Part shown: positions 11,599-22,959 of the stretch, one piece after another
Layout of the letters: every line of letters starts with the position of its first letter
Position numbering within the stretch: the stretch's first letter is position 1
Translations under genes and position numbers: made by a program
The notes under the pieces: model-generated
Databases searched by the model: none
What the model was told of the DNA's origin: nothing
The model's input: only the letters and a program-made list of their open reading frames with translations
Assembly (NCBI GenBank): GCA_043228905.1
Contig: JBHGNT010000013.1
Location: 9,548,001-9,612,000, forward strand
Direction of reading: 5' to 3'
DNA length: 64,000 bases
Source: Azolla caroliniana
Taxonomy: Eukaryota; Polypodiophyta

Positions 11599-11750
11599 AA
11601 ATTTCCTACCTATTTTACAGGTGTGGGGAGTTTCCCAGTTGTCCGGACTATCGTGGCCCCACGCCTCGATAGCCCTATCTAAAAATCCGGCTTATCATCA
11701 TTCCCGAGGGTGTCTCGATTTCGTTCGTGGTTCTTCCGAACGGTCAAAAA

Positions 11751-12351
11751 TGTTGGGATTTCGGTCCCTCCGGATGGGATGTCCCCGGAGATAAATGACG
11801 GCAGACCCCGGTTACGGAGCCGGATGATGAAGAACCCGGTTACGGAGCCGGATGCTGAAGACCCCGGTTACGGAGCCGGATGACGAATGTACCCGGAGAG
11901 AGATCCGGATGCGGGGACATATTTGTGAATATGTTTGCTAAGAGCCCTTGAGGCTATATTTGTAAATAGCCCGAAAGTCATATGTGTATAAATATGACTT
12001 AGGGCAAACAGTTTATGTTGTTGCTCATTTTGAGAGAGAGAGAGAAAAGTGAGTAGCCGAGAGAGAGAGAGAGAGAGAGAGAGACGAAGAGGTCGTTGCC
12101 TCTGTGTACTGCCGCCGCCTGTGGCGAAGACAGTGAGCTCAAGGTTGTTGCCTTGTAGCTTCACCATTGTACATCTCTGTCTATAGTGATAGTTGGAGTT
12201 TGAGGACTCCCGTGGTTTTTCCCCAGTTAGGGTTTTCCACGTAAAACATCCCGTGTACTCTTCTCTCTATTGTACTTCGTGCATTTTGTATTTCCTGTTT
12301 TCTGAAAGTTGATCCTATTCCTCGGTTGTGGCCGAGCACTGTTGTCCTACA
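11751..12351 (+). repeat. Solo copia LTR inside gypsy element E
   Basis: Starts TGTTGGGATTTCGG, ends ...gtcctaca, and is flanked by the 5-bp duplication aaaaa (11746-11750 and 12352-12356). The empty-site sequence is visible in the related region near 7345 (cagaaattggac). TATA-like tataaatatgact lies near 11982, and GA-repeats lie downstream. It is the same LTR group as those at 34941, 44120 and 52216. Element internal sequence was lost by LTR-LTR recombination. Confidence 0.9.
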
Positions 12352-12377
12352 AAAAATTGGACGGAGTGACGGCCGTC

Positions 12378-12700
12378 CTAACTTTTTACCCTCGCATAGG
12401 CTGAACCATTGTCCAACACTTTCGTCTCCATTCTAGCCATTGTGATGTATGGTTCTTCGAGGATGATCAAGTGGGAGGACGTTTCTTGCACAAAAAAGTG
12501 TTGGTTTATGTCGATGTCTCCGATGCTCACCCTGACGTTCGGGCAGGCCCTGTGCAACTCTTCCATGGATCTTGTTGCCGCGCGTATCTTCCACCCGTGT
12601 TTGGTGTTGATCGGCCAATTTCCCTTTTTGTAGAAGTCCATAGACATTAGTTTAATTTCCGACCTATGGTCGATTAATGCCACCACCGGTTCCTTGACAT
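12378..12700 (-). pseudogene. Gypsy element E protease-like segment
   Basis: The minus-strand frame starts VALIDHRSE, which resembles the retropepsin active site (Asp in a D-(S/H)-G-(A/S) setting) with Gly replaced by Arg, followed by a flap-like IGDIDINQHFFV. It lies between gag and RT as expected. The catalytic-loop glycine is missing and the frame to gag is broken, so it is probably inactive. Confidence 0.6.
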
Positions 12701-12789
12701 TCCCGATTCGAACCGGGGTCTCCGTAGTAGCTCTTGCCCAGTGCCGCTTGGCGTAGTGGCTTTACGCGAGCTCGTCTTCCGTGGCAATC

Positions 12790-14388
12790 TCATCGAGAAG
12801 TGCCGCCCTCACCCCGACCGGCTTCTCGGGCTCTAGTTCCGTCCACGATGCTGTCGTGGAACTCCCTTCTCGCTATACCGAGCACTTCCCTAAGCATGAG
12901 TTCTATGCGACTATCGAGAACTCGCTCCTCTAGAACCTTTTGTAGGCTCGTTGTTTTCTCGATTTCCGAGCTTACGCGGAAGCTCAGAATCCTACCCTTC
13001 TCCTTCTCCTGGGACCCGGTCGGAGCGGCATCGTTCTTTTTGAGCGTGCTTCGGGTGTCATACCTCCCCGAAGGGCCCGCTCCCACAGTTTTCCCTGCTC
13101 GTCTTTCGTCGATCAAGGCCTCGTAGTTCCTACACATGGCTTCCACAAAGCCGGTGCTTTCTTCAACGGGGTCGCTCCACCCGGTAACTTTGCACACACG
13201 TTCTTCTGCGCGCTTTGGTTCTCCCTTATGCAACCTTCCTCCAGTCAAGGTCTCGAGAATAGCCGGCCAAAATCCAGGGTTTGAATCGGGTTTGCTCGGC
13301 TTTTCCCCTGCTAGGATGCCGGCCGAAGCCGAATAGTGGATGGCTTCGACATGCCGGGCCGCAACCTCTTCCATTAGCCTCTTCATGCCACCTCGTCCAA
13401 AATTCGTGTCGAGCAGTCTCCGCGTGTCGCTCGCATGTATCCGGCCATTCGAAAGGTAGACTACATTACTCCTGAGTGCTTCTCCGAAGTCAACACATTC
13501 TCTTCCGGTATGTCCGGCAGCGTCGCACCATACGCACCTCTGATTGGCCGGTGGTCGCCGGTCGCGCGGTTGACCCTCGTCGCTTCGACGGGCTTGGGTG
13601 ATCTGGAGGTCGCGTACCATCCTTGTTAGCTCTTCTAGCCTTGCGCTGCCTGCAGGCTCTGCGACTATGTTCGTCGTTGTTGGGCCTAGCTCGAGCCACC
13701 TCCTCGTTTCTTCCATTCAGGTCGGCGTCGGTTCGGCCTTGATTTCGACAGCCGGTCCGACCGACGAGGATCCCTTTTCTCTCCAGTCTCGGCTTTTGTC
13801 AATCCTTCTGCATACTTCTTTGAAGGTCGCCCAGTAAGTCGTGAGACCCAGATTGGTTTCCAGAAGAAGACCCATGCTTTCCCGGACGCGCGAATCGAAA
13901 GATGTCACGAAAAATAGGACTTTGCTTGTTTCGAGCACGGTTCAGTCCAATCTAGAGAGTTGCGCAAACCGTAACTCGAACTCCTGGAGGAGCACCGAAC
14001 CGCTCTGATCCTTGCCGGGGCTGTTGACCTAGTCCATAAAATCCTTTCTTGATAGCCAGAGTGAGTCGTCATAGCTGTACCTCTAGAGAACTTTCTTTGT
14101 GAATTCCGCCCAATCGCGACAACCTGCTTGAATCTCGACCATCTCTATATGGATGTGTGGTGTTACAACCCGGAGAAACCCCGCTAGCCGTCTATCTTCG
14201 AGTATGTTTCTCATTTGCATTTTAGATTTGTAGGCCTCTAAGTAACTCGTGGCATCCTTTCCGCCGAACCGGCCTATCTTGCCGACCGTTGCTTCTATGG
14301 CACGGTCGAGGGCACTCGCGCCCTCGCGAGCACTAACCAGGCGGTCTACCACCACCGCCATTGTTTCTGCCAGTTCGCTTCCTCTCAT
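12790..14388 (-). pseudogene. Gypsy element E gag with CCHC zinc knuckle
   Basis: The minus-strand sequence starts at the ATG near 14388 (MRGSELAETM) and proceeds through a helical capsid-like region (RDWAEFTKKVL, RLDRTVLETSKVLFFV) to a nucleocapsid knuckle CVWCDAAGHTGREC near 13520-13560, which fits CX2CX4HX4C. A long charged C-terminal segment follows. Stops near 14083, 14030 and 13717 interrupt it. Gag would assemble the particle and bind the RNA. A related gag fragment lies at 15018-15731. Confidence 0.75.
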
Positions 14389-14417
14389 CTCTAGATTCCT
14401 TTGCCGCCCTTCTTCAC

Positions 14418-14434
14418 GTCGGGTTCACCAAAGA
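14418..14434 (-). other. Primer binding site of element E
   Basis: Just inside the 5' LTR, the minus strand reads tttggtgaacccgacgt. Element N has the same tttggtgaacccgac after its 5' LTR. It would pair with a tRNA ending gggttcacca; I do not identify the tRNA. Confidence 0.6.
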
Positions 14435-15022
14435 TGTCGAGGAAATCCTCGCGGATGCGTGGAAGTCGGGCAGGACCACGGGGGTCTCGAACCGAGGAAC
14501 CAAGGAAACGAGAAGGGAGCCATTTGAGAATTGCATAAGTCTTGCGACAACGGGAAGACAGGTAATGCTAGTGATCGAGAGAGGGTAAAAGAGTCGTGCG
14601 TAGACGTAGACACGGGCAAGACACTAAGAACAACATTTGTTAGGAAAGGAGGGTTTCTATTAAACAACACAAGTGCACAGTGCGGTGGGTGATTATAGCC
14701 GGATCAGAGCCGGAGATGGAGCGTGGAGCTTGGTAAACAACACAGGTGCACAGTGCGGTGGGTGATTACAGTCGGATCAGAGCTAGAGATGGAGCGTGGA
14801 GTTTGGTAATAGCTAGACACGAAGGTGCGTTGGCACGCTAAAGGTCGATCCCCTAGCCGGGAGCACTCGGGCGTCGGATGCGTGCAGGGAAAGCGCCTTC
14901 CGATGATCAATCCTCCTCTTCTTTTCTGTATCTCCTCTCCTCCCTATGGCATCCTCAAGATAGTCGAAGGTCGCCCCCTTTATAGCACAAGGAGCGACCG
15001 TTACAAGCATTCATGACTCATC
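14435..15022 (-). repeat. Truncated 5' LTR of gypsy element E
   Basis: Matches 7379-7970 of the 3' LTR on the minus strand, but homology stops near 15022, where gag-like sequence of another copy begins. The U3 start is missing. Confidence 0.8.
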
Positions 15023-15731
15023 GCTCCTGTCTCAAGTCAATCTCGGGTTTCCTCCATGCGCGCCGACGGGGGCCCTCGAGGTTTCTTGCCACAACCGCTC
15101 CTGCCCCCGACGAGCCCTTGTCGACCCACTCACATCGTTTGTCGAAATAGGCGCAAACCCCTTTTACCACGGCCCAATCGGTCATCAGCCCATCGTCCGT
15201 CTCCAGCAGGAGACCCACTTGCTCCCGATCTTGCACGTCCACAACTTTGACGAATAAAAGGACACAGCTTGCATCTAGTACGGTCCTGTCCAGTGCCGAA
15301 AGACGTGCAAAGCGTTCCTCAAACACTCGGAGGAGCGCCGACGCATTCCTCCCCTTTTCTGGGGTCTCCACCCAATCCATAAAGTCCCACTTCGATAAGT
15401 GAAGCGTGTCATCAAGCCCGTAACGCTCGAGGAGCCGCACTTCAAATTCCCCCCAGGTCCGGCATCCAACCTGCACCTCGAGCACCTCTACGTGGATGCC
15501 TGGTGTCGCTACCCGAGAGAACCTAGACAGACGCCTCTCCTTCGGGATGTTGCTCATCACCATTTTGGCCTAGTAGGCCAGCAAATAACTTGTGGCGTCC
15601 TTCCCATCGAACCGGTCTATTGCACCAACAATTGCTTCAATGGCCTTGTCGAGGGCACCCGTGCCCTCGCGAGCACTTACTATCCGATCGACTGCTCCCG
15701 CAATGGCTTCAACGAGCTCTAATCCCCTCAT
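15018..15731 (-). pseudogene. Second gypsy gag fragment
   Basis: The minus-strand frame from the ATG at about 15731 (MRGLELVEA) parallels the gag start of element E (MRGSELAET). It shares the segments SAREG, DGKDATSYL and GCRTWGEFE. One TAG near 15570 interrupts it, and it stops abruptly at 15018 against the truncated LTR. It is a 5' remnant of a related but distinct copy. Confidence 0.7.
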
Positions 15732-16059
15732 TTTTGACTGCGGGGGCCCTGAACTACGGAATTGCCGAACAGAGGGGGAGGAGCACTACGAAGCCACGAC
15801 CGAGCTGCACACACAGATTCACAAAGAAATCACAAACAAGGTCGAACAACGAATAAGCCCCTTTTCCTCTCCTTTTATAGCACAAGGAGAGAGAGCCGTT
15901 ACAGACTGTTACATCACTTTTATTCTCTGTCCTTTCGGACAGAGATCCTCTTCGATTCCCTACCTAACGATTTCGTGCTTCCTAGGATAATTACATCGCC
16001 AACCTGTACTTAACTATGTAAATACATCAAAACATGTGTAAGGGCCGGTTCACGCACAC
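15732..16059. other. Unassigned stretch with LTR-like remnant
   Basis: No gene is visible. At about 15870-15905 the sequence ttttatagcacaaggag matches a TATA-proximal part of LTR E (ctttatagcacaaggagcg near 14980), so this is probably the decayed 5' LTR and leader of the gag fragment at 15018-15731. Confidence 0.4.
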
Positions 16060-16429
16060 TATCCACTAATTCCTCCTAGGGACGGTTTTCTTCACAACAC
16101 CGCTCAACACTCATATTGTGTATAAGTATAAATACACTTAGGGCAAACATAGAGAGTGTAGTAGAACAGTAGATGCAAAATACAATTTTTGTAGTGTAAG
16201 AGAGAGAGAAAGAGAAGAAGAGAGAGAGCGTGAGCGGCACCATAGCTGTGTGTGTAATAGTAGACGCCAAGAGCCCTGTGTGGCTAGTGTACTATGGAAG
16301 AGAGTGTTGTAATCTGCTTTATCCTTCTCTTGTATATCCATTATAATAGTGAAGATATGTTCTCCCGTGGTTTTTTCCCGTTTAGGGTTTTCCACATCTT
16401 TCTCACAGATATTTGATTCGATCCCTTCA
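16060..16429 (+). repeat. 5' LTR of copia element H (left boundary uncertain)
   Basis: Carries TATA-like tataaata near 16128, GA-repeats and the copia-typical tggttttttcccgtttagggttttcc near 16370. It ends CA at 16429, four bases before the primer site. The start is not clear because no second copy is present. Confidence 0.55.
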
Positions 16430-16432
16430 AAC

Positions 16433-16444
16433 TGGTATCAAAGC
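16433..16444 (+). other. Primer binding site (initiator Met tRNA type)
   Basis: tggtatcaaagc lies directly after the LTR end. It differs by one base from the tggtatcagagc class used by many plant LTR elements. Confidence 0.8.
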
Positions 16445-16690
16445 GATAGGTGCAAAGATGGAAGGAAGTGTGAGTGGCTTCCTAGGGATGGTGGTCCTGA
16501 ACTCTCAAAACCATAGTACGTAATATTTGTGTTTGTTAGCCCAAACATTCGTTTTCATACCTATGCAAACGAATGCGTATGTTATTAAAACATTCTTTTG
16601 TTTTTTTTGTTTACAGTTTTTACCTTAACTTTCATACCCTAAAAGAAATTACCTTATAATAAATAATGAGTGCAAAAGTATATGTTCTAT
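16445..16690. other. Leader and decayed gag of copia element H
   Basis: A short ATG context follows the primer site, but no gag motif is recognisable. AT-rich sequence fills the space before integrase similarity begins near 16690. Confidence 0.4.
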
Positions 16691-17641
16691 GCCCGACTGG
16701 GCAAGTCAAAAGCAAATGTGGCAGCCACCGACGTGTGCTATGTAGATGCCCCATCGCATTGAGGTGGACAATACTTTGTGACGCTCATTGATGACTACAG
16801 TCAAAAGTTGTGGGCTTTCATACTAAAGTCAAAGGGCCAAGTACTGTCATTCTTTAAGGAGTTCCAGGCAAGGGTCACAAGAGAGTCAAGTCGGAAGTTG
16901 AAGGCTATCCGAACCAACAACTGTGGCGAATAAAGAGGGCAGTTCGATGAATGTTGCAAGGCCCACGATATTCGAATCGAATACACAGTACTGAAGACCC
17001 TTGAGTTGAATGGGCTTGCAGAGAGGTTGAATCAAACGATTATGGAAAGAGTAAGGAGCATGTTGGGCTGAGGTGATGTACACGACTATTTATCTGATCA
17101 ACATGTCTCTCTCAGTGCCATTGAAAGATGATGTCCCGCAGAGGGTGTGGATAGTTGTCGATGCAGACATTTTTGCCTGCCGAGTAGCTGACTAGTTGAA
17201 ACGACACTGTCGATTGTTCGGAGATAGCCAGTCGGCACAACCGAATCCAAGTCAGTCAACTTGGAGCAACGGGTGGAAGGAGATACCCACTAATCGAAAG
17301 GAGAGCACATACCACATATGCCAGTCAATACATCCTCTTGACTGTTGAAGGTAGTGAGGAGTCTGGATGTGGTGTTCTTGTAAGACAAGACAATTGATGA
17401 TTGGATGCAACAGAAGTCGGAATCGACTTCTCAATCGACTCCCACTACCATTGACTTAAGACTAGTTGAACCGACACTGTCGATTGTTCGGAGATAGCCA
17501 GTCGGCACAACCGAATCCAAGTCAATCGACTCGGAGCAACGGGTGAAAGGAGAGCACTACCACATATGCCAATCAATACATCCTCTTGACTGTTGAAGGT
17601 GAACCTAAGTGCTATGATGAGGCCATGGGTGAAAGCATGCG
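16690..17641 (+). pseudogene. Copia element H integrase and linker, first part
   Basis: The degenerate plus-strand reading gives copia integrase core pieces: FVTLIDDYSQKLWAF, FFKEFQARV, RTNNCGE (where the second catalytic Asp would be, now Asn) and LNGLAERLNQTIMERV (catalytic Glu). Many stops are present. The pol frame continues to CYDEAMGE at 17600-17635 and is cut by the DNA transposon at 17649; it resumes at 23808. It is the same lineage as reverse-strand copia F (62819-64000). Confidence 0.8.
17189..17605 (+). repeat. Direct duplication inside copia H
   Basis: About 140 bp beginning gactagttgaa occurs at 17189 and again at 17459 (shift about 270), including accgaatccaagtca and the atacatcctcttgactg ending. 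It is a local duplication of the integrase-RT linker. Confidence 0.75.
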
Positions 17642-17981
17642 AGTGGAAACAATTAGCTATGTCCTTGACATAGCTAATTAGCTATGCAAAAAGCTACCAT
17701 TGATAAATAGTCATTTTAGTAAAAAGCCATCATTAATAAATTAAGTATGCAAAAAACTACCATTGAAAATACTAGAGTGTTTTAATTACATATGTAAATG
17801 AGTGCCATAAATGTGCAACATAAATTGATGTGTGCACCATAAATGTGTACCATAAATTATATATCGAATTCCTAGGTCCATTATGCATGATCCTTTGCCA
17901 CATCACGTAGGCCATCTCTAGTTGAGTACTGTGGGTTAGTTGCTACCACTGTTGCTAAACCCTATCGGGTCCACCTGCCGC

Positions 17982-18780
17982 CACTCTACACTGAGGGGCC
18001 GCTACTGTGCGTTCCAAGCATCATCAAAGAGCTGCTCAATTTGACGGGGTTCTCTTCTCTGTGACACTCTACACTCAGGGGCCACTACTGTGCATTCCAA
18101 GCATCATCAAAGAGCTGTTCAATCTGACGGGGTTCTCTTCTCTGTGCCACTCTACACTCAGGGGCCATTACTGTGCGTTCCAAGCATCATCAAAGAGCTG
18201 TTCAATCTGAGGGGGTTCTCTTCTCTGTGCCACTCTACACTCAGGGGCCATTACTGTGCGTTCCAAGCATCATCAAAGAGCTGTTGTTCAATCTGAGGGG
18301 GTTCTCTTCTCTGTGCCACTCTACACTCAGGGGCCGCTGCTGTGCGTTCCAAGCATCATCAAAGAGCTGTTCAATCTGACGGGGTTCTCTTCTCTTTGCC
18401 ACTCTACACTCAGGGGTTGCTACTCTGCGTTCCAAGCATAATCAAAGAGCTATTCAATCTGACGGGGTTCTCTTCTCTTTTCCACTCTCACTCAGGGGCC
18501 GCTACTGTGCGTTTCAAGCATCATTGGTAACTGTTCAATCTGACGGGGTTCTCTTCTCTATGCCACTCTATTCTCAAGTGCCTTCTATGTGCGTTTCAAG
18601 CATCATCGGTAACTGTTCAATCTGACGAGGTTCTCTCCTCCATTGCCATCATTCTATACTCAGTTGCCACTACTGTCCAGTCCTGGATTGCTTCCACATT
18701 TCGATTTGACGGAGTTCACTCATCCAACGGCAACATTCTACACTCAGTTGTTGCCATTGGTCGGTCTTGGATCGCCTCCT
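17982..18780 (+). repeat. 83-bp minisatellite upstream of the transposase-like gene
   Basis: Units start with cactctacac at 17982, 18065, 18148, 18231, 18317, 18400, 18483 and 18564. The spacing is 83 bp, with one +3 and one -2 variant, and two more diverged units reach about 18780. Each includes ggggttctcttctct and caagcatcatcaaagagct. Since 83 is not a multiple of three, the open frames across it are incidental. Confidence 0.9.
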
Positions 18781-18971
18781 CAACTGTTGGATCCAACAGA
18801 GTGAAATCCTCTACTGTTCGGTCTTGGATTGCAATAACTTTTCTGTCTATTGATTATCTTGTGTATTGTTGTGTATAATCTTGTGTATTGTGTGGAATAT
18901 TTTTGTGTATTGTTGTTGCCCATAGCCATCTTTAATACTTGTTTTTTTTTCTGGAAATTTAGGGTTTTAAC

Positions 18972-21900
18972 ATGTCTAGCCAAATGGAAGGGGAAGAAGG
19001 GTGTTTAGAATTACCCCTCAATGATCATAAGGATAGGGATGATGTTATCAGGACACAACAAGCCATACGAAACTATTGGGCAGAAAAAAAAAGGAAACAT
19101 CGTCAATTGTTGAAGGATACGAAAGCCACACTCAGTAAAGGTAAGGATAGTTTAGCTGAGAATGTAAGTAATGCGACTACCATCATAGAGAGAAAGGTTG
19201 TAGACTATTTCAATGTTCAAACCAAGCACATCAGCAATGAAGAAAAGAAGGTAGTACTTTATGGCATATGTAATGATCCATCGATAAAGGACTTAGTTGA
19301 TTGTGATGGTCTTAATGCAAACATATCATCTATTTTAGTAAATAATCTTCGTAATAGTTTCGTATCCATGAGCAGGTCAGAAGATGATCTTGTCTTAAAA
19401 AGGTCTAGTCTAATGATGTTACTTAATAGTGATGTTGACGATATAAACATCAGTGAGCTATCTAAGGTAATTGGTGTTAGTAGAAAAACAGTGTACAATA
19501 CAATGAACCGTATAATTTCCTCGGGTGAAGGAACTAGTCTACTAAAGCTAACTACAAGATGTAAGCCAATGACACCCATAACATTTGAAATCAAGGATGT
19601 AATCACAATGTTTTGGACTAATGAGAGTAGGGTTTCACCCAATAAAAAGGATTTATGCAGGAAACGTGTTGGAAGAAATCAATACGAGGAGCATCCCATT
19701 CATCTTCTTGATGTACCTCAGGTATTTACATTTATCTCAACATTTGTTTTGACTCTACTCGGAAAGTTAATTAGCTCAGTTAGCAGAAAAGCTAATTAGC
19801 TTATCAGTTACATTTACCTCAGTTAGCTACTAGGATCGCTACTACATAGGTAACTGGCTACTCTCAATAGTTACTACCATGATAGCTAATTAGCTATTCT
19901 CAATAGCTAATTTAGGTACTACCAGATAATTAGCTGTACTGCTAGCTAGTTAGCTATCATGGTAGCTAGTTAGCTATTTCGTTATTACCAGCTAATTAGC
20001 TACTAGGAAAGCTAATTAGCTACCATGATAGCTAATTAGCTACTATGATAGCTACTACATAGGTAACTGGCTACTCTCAATAGCTACTACCATGATAGCT
20101 AATTAGTTAGGATAGCTAATTAGCCACCATTATAACTAATTAGCTACTAGACCAGCTAATTAGCTACCATGATAGCTAATTAGTTACTAGGACAGCTAAT
20201 TAGCCACCGTGATAGCTAATTAGCTACCATGATAGCTAATTAGCTACTATACCAGCTAATTAGCTACCATGATAGCTAATTAGCTACTATACCAGCTAAT
20301 TAGCTACCATGATAGCTAATTAGTTACTAGGAAAGCTAATCAGCCACCATTATAGCTAATTAGCTACTAGACCAGCTAATTAGCTACCACGATAGCTAAT
20401 TAGCTACTAGACCAGCTAATTAGCTACCATGATAGCTAATTAGTTACTAGGAAAGCTAATTAGCCACCATGATAGCTAATTAGCTACTAGACAAGCTAAT
20501 TAGCCACCATGATAGCTAATTAGCTACTAGGACAACTAATTAGCTACTAGGACAGCTAATTAGCTACCATGATAGCTAATTAGCTACTACGACAGCTAAT
20601 TAGCTACCATGATAGCTAATTAGCTACTAGAATAGCTAATTAGCTACTAGAATAGCTAATTAGCTACCATGATAGCTAATTAGCTACTACGACAGCTAAT
20701 TAGCTACCATGATAGCTAATTAGCTCCTAGAATAGCTAATTAGCTACCATGATAGCTAATTAGCTACTACGACAGCTAATTAGCTACCATGATAGCTAAT
20801 TAGCTACTAGGACAACCAATTAGCTACTAGGACAACTAATTAGCTACCATGATAGCTAATTAGCTACTACGACAGCTAATTAGCTACCATGATAGCTAAT
20901 TAGCTACTAGAATAGCTAATTAGCTACCATGATAGCTAATTAGCTACTACGACAGCTAATTAACTACCATGATAGCTAATTAGCTACTAGGACAACTAAT
21001 TAGCTACCATGATAGCTAATTAGCTACTAGAATAGCTAACTAGCTACTAGAATAGCTAATTAGCTACTAGGATAGTTAGCTAGTTACGAGAATAACTAAT
21101 TCCCCTTTATTACGCAGGTCGATTTATTTATTAGGTTCAAACGAATGCATCCAACTATCAAAGTTCAACTACGAACATTCGAGTCTCTTAAGCCACACTT
21201 TGTGAGACGCTTAAAGGATCGATACACATGTTGTTGCATTTACCATGTACAGATGGGTTTTCTGAAGGACTCTGTTAATCTACTACGTCACCATAGCGCA
21301 TCCCTAACTAATACAGTTTGCACATGTGGGTGCCCAATCTGTCGATCAAGCCCGCAAGAGGAGTGTAAATCATCTGAGCACGTTATCTCTTCCATGAGTT
21401 ATTTATTAGATTCAATATTGTGTCCGAGAGAATCTGACGCTATCTTCCATATTCATAAATGTGTCATGGGTTTATGTCAAGATTGTGGCCCTACTAGATT
21501 TAGGTGGTGTCCAAATGAATTGAGTAGTGAAATATTGATCTCTGTGAAGTTATTTGAGTCAGTGAACACCAATTTCGAAGGAAAGGTGTGTAAAAGAAAG
21601 GATCTAGTTCGGAAGATGCTTAAACCAAGGGATTTGGTGTCTCTGTTTGTAGTATCTCTAGGAAAGTTCATTAAACACAACTTCATTTATTCATGGCAGG
21701 CCCATCAATTTAAGACTTGCATATCTGATTTCCCAAATGATGTAGTAGTCTCAGTAGTAGATTTCGCAGAGAATTATACTTTCAAGCAGCAGAATGAAAT
21801 TCAATCTATGCATTGGTGTTCAGTTCAGGTAACCATTTTTGTGCACATAACATATTTTCGAGTTTCAGGTGATGTTAAAAAAGTAATTCATTTCTTTATT

Positions 21901-22959
21901 TCCGATGATAAGAAGCATGATACCTTGTTCGTCCAACACTGTTTTAAGTTACATTGGCAGTGGTTATTAGCTCAACGTTTGGAGCTTACTCAACATTGGG
22001 TCTGGTCTGACGGAGCTGCGTCACAATTCAAGGCTCGACGTCCATTTTATTTTGTGGGGAGGTATCCTGCTATAACAGGTTTGGAGATGAGATGGAATTT
22101 TTTTGGGTCTAGCCATGGTAAAGGTGAACATGATGGTGCAGGGGCTGTTATAAAGCGGGCACTTACCCATGAACAACTAAAGACAGATGGTGTGCACATG
22201 AATTGTGCATCACATGTAGTTGAATTTTTAAGAACAAATATGTCGACGAGTGCCACAGGTGTTTATTCCTCGCAAGTTCGAGATATCAAACGTGAATTTT
22301 GGGAAGTGAAGATAGATGAAGTAAATAGGGAGAAGACCTGGGAGTGCCAAGGAATTCCCGAATTGCGATCTCTGCATGCTGTTCGCGGTTATTCCAGGTT
22401 GGATGGTCATTGTATTGCGGTTAGAGAATTGACTTGTTTTTGCTTCCATTGTGTGCAGGGAAATTAGAGATATTGTCTAAACAAAGCATACATTCAGAAT
22501 TGGGAGTATCACACTCTGAATGATAAGGAAGCAGTTGATGGAGAAACAGGGCAGAATGCTGACTTCACATATGAGGGACTTGGAGATACTTTGAGTGATG
22601 TCCTGAACGTTGGGGATAACTTCGCTGTAAATGCTGAAGAAGGCAATTCAGAGGGTGCTGATTTCTATATATTAAAGTGCACGGTTAGTAAACAGTGTGC
22701 AAGGCAGAATATTGTAGATGCATGGGGAAATTTTGTATCTGCCGGGACATTCTACATCGAAGGCATTTTTTATGCAAAACTAGATGACTACGAATATGTG
22801 TACAGGCTGTTAGAAGACAAACCAGCGGCGTATATGTACTCTCATTTGGTCAGATGCATCAACGTCGCAATGTCAGAATACAATAGCTACTCCGGTTTAT
22901 ACACTGTTGGTGCTAATGTGTATGAATGTATTTACAATAGTATGCCATGGAATTTGTAG
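18972..22959 (+). CDS. Transposase-like protein, two exons (18972-19721, 21118-22959), one internal TAG
   Basis: Exon 1 (250 codons, from ATG at 18972) ends DVPQ at a GT donor (19722). The acceptor tacgcag ends at 21117 and the frame continues in phase (VDLFIRFKR). The single in-frame stop is TAG at 22465-22467; the same frame then continues to TAG at 22957. Visible: a basic N-terminal region; a helix-turn-helix at residues about 158-182 (SELSKVIGVSRKTVYNTMNR); Cys clusters in exon 2 (TCCCIYH, CTCGCPIC, CQDCGPTRFRWC) suggesting zinc binding; an RNase-H-like pattern with D in VVDFAENY (21760), D in WSDGAASQFK (22009) and E/D in SSHGKGEHDGAG (about 22126-22132); and a C-terminal Cys motif CFCFHC. 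From memory, proteins with this core occur as uncharacterised predictions in invertebrates and fish; I cannot verify that here. Role as transposase is inferred from the element context. Confidence 0.65.
19722..21117 (+). other. Intron of the transposase-like gene
   Basis: GT donor after cctcag and AG acceptor after a T-rich tcccctttattacg tract. The exons join in phase 0. Almost all of its 1396 bp is a palindromic satellite. Confidence 0.75.
19765..21095 (+). repeat. 20-bp palindromic satellite within the intron
   Basis: The unit is agctaattagctac plus a six-base variable spacer (natgat, nagaat, nacgac types). It is in nearly perfect 20-bp register from about 20100 to 21060 (about 48 copies) and irregular before that. 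Each unit contains the self-complementary TAGCTAATTAGCTA or close variants. The same motif occurs near both element ends (17655-17690, 23793-23803) and in the 3' region (23143-23175, 23398-23452). Confidence 0.95.

Noticed and set aside
18007-18530. Several overlapping 60-68 codon frames repeating the same peptide
   Set aside because: They are produced by the 83-bp minisatellite, whose period is not a multiple of three, so the frames cycle; no sign of selection.
19765-21095. CRISPR-like array of short repeats
   Set aside because: The 20-bp period has almost no unique spacers, the repeat is a palindrome in a eukaryotic intron and no cas gene is present.
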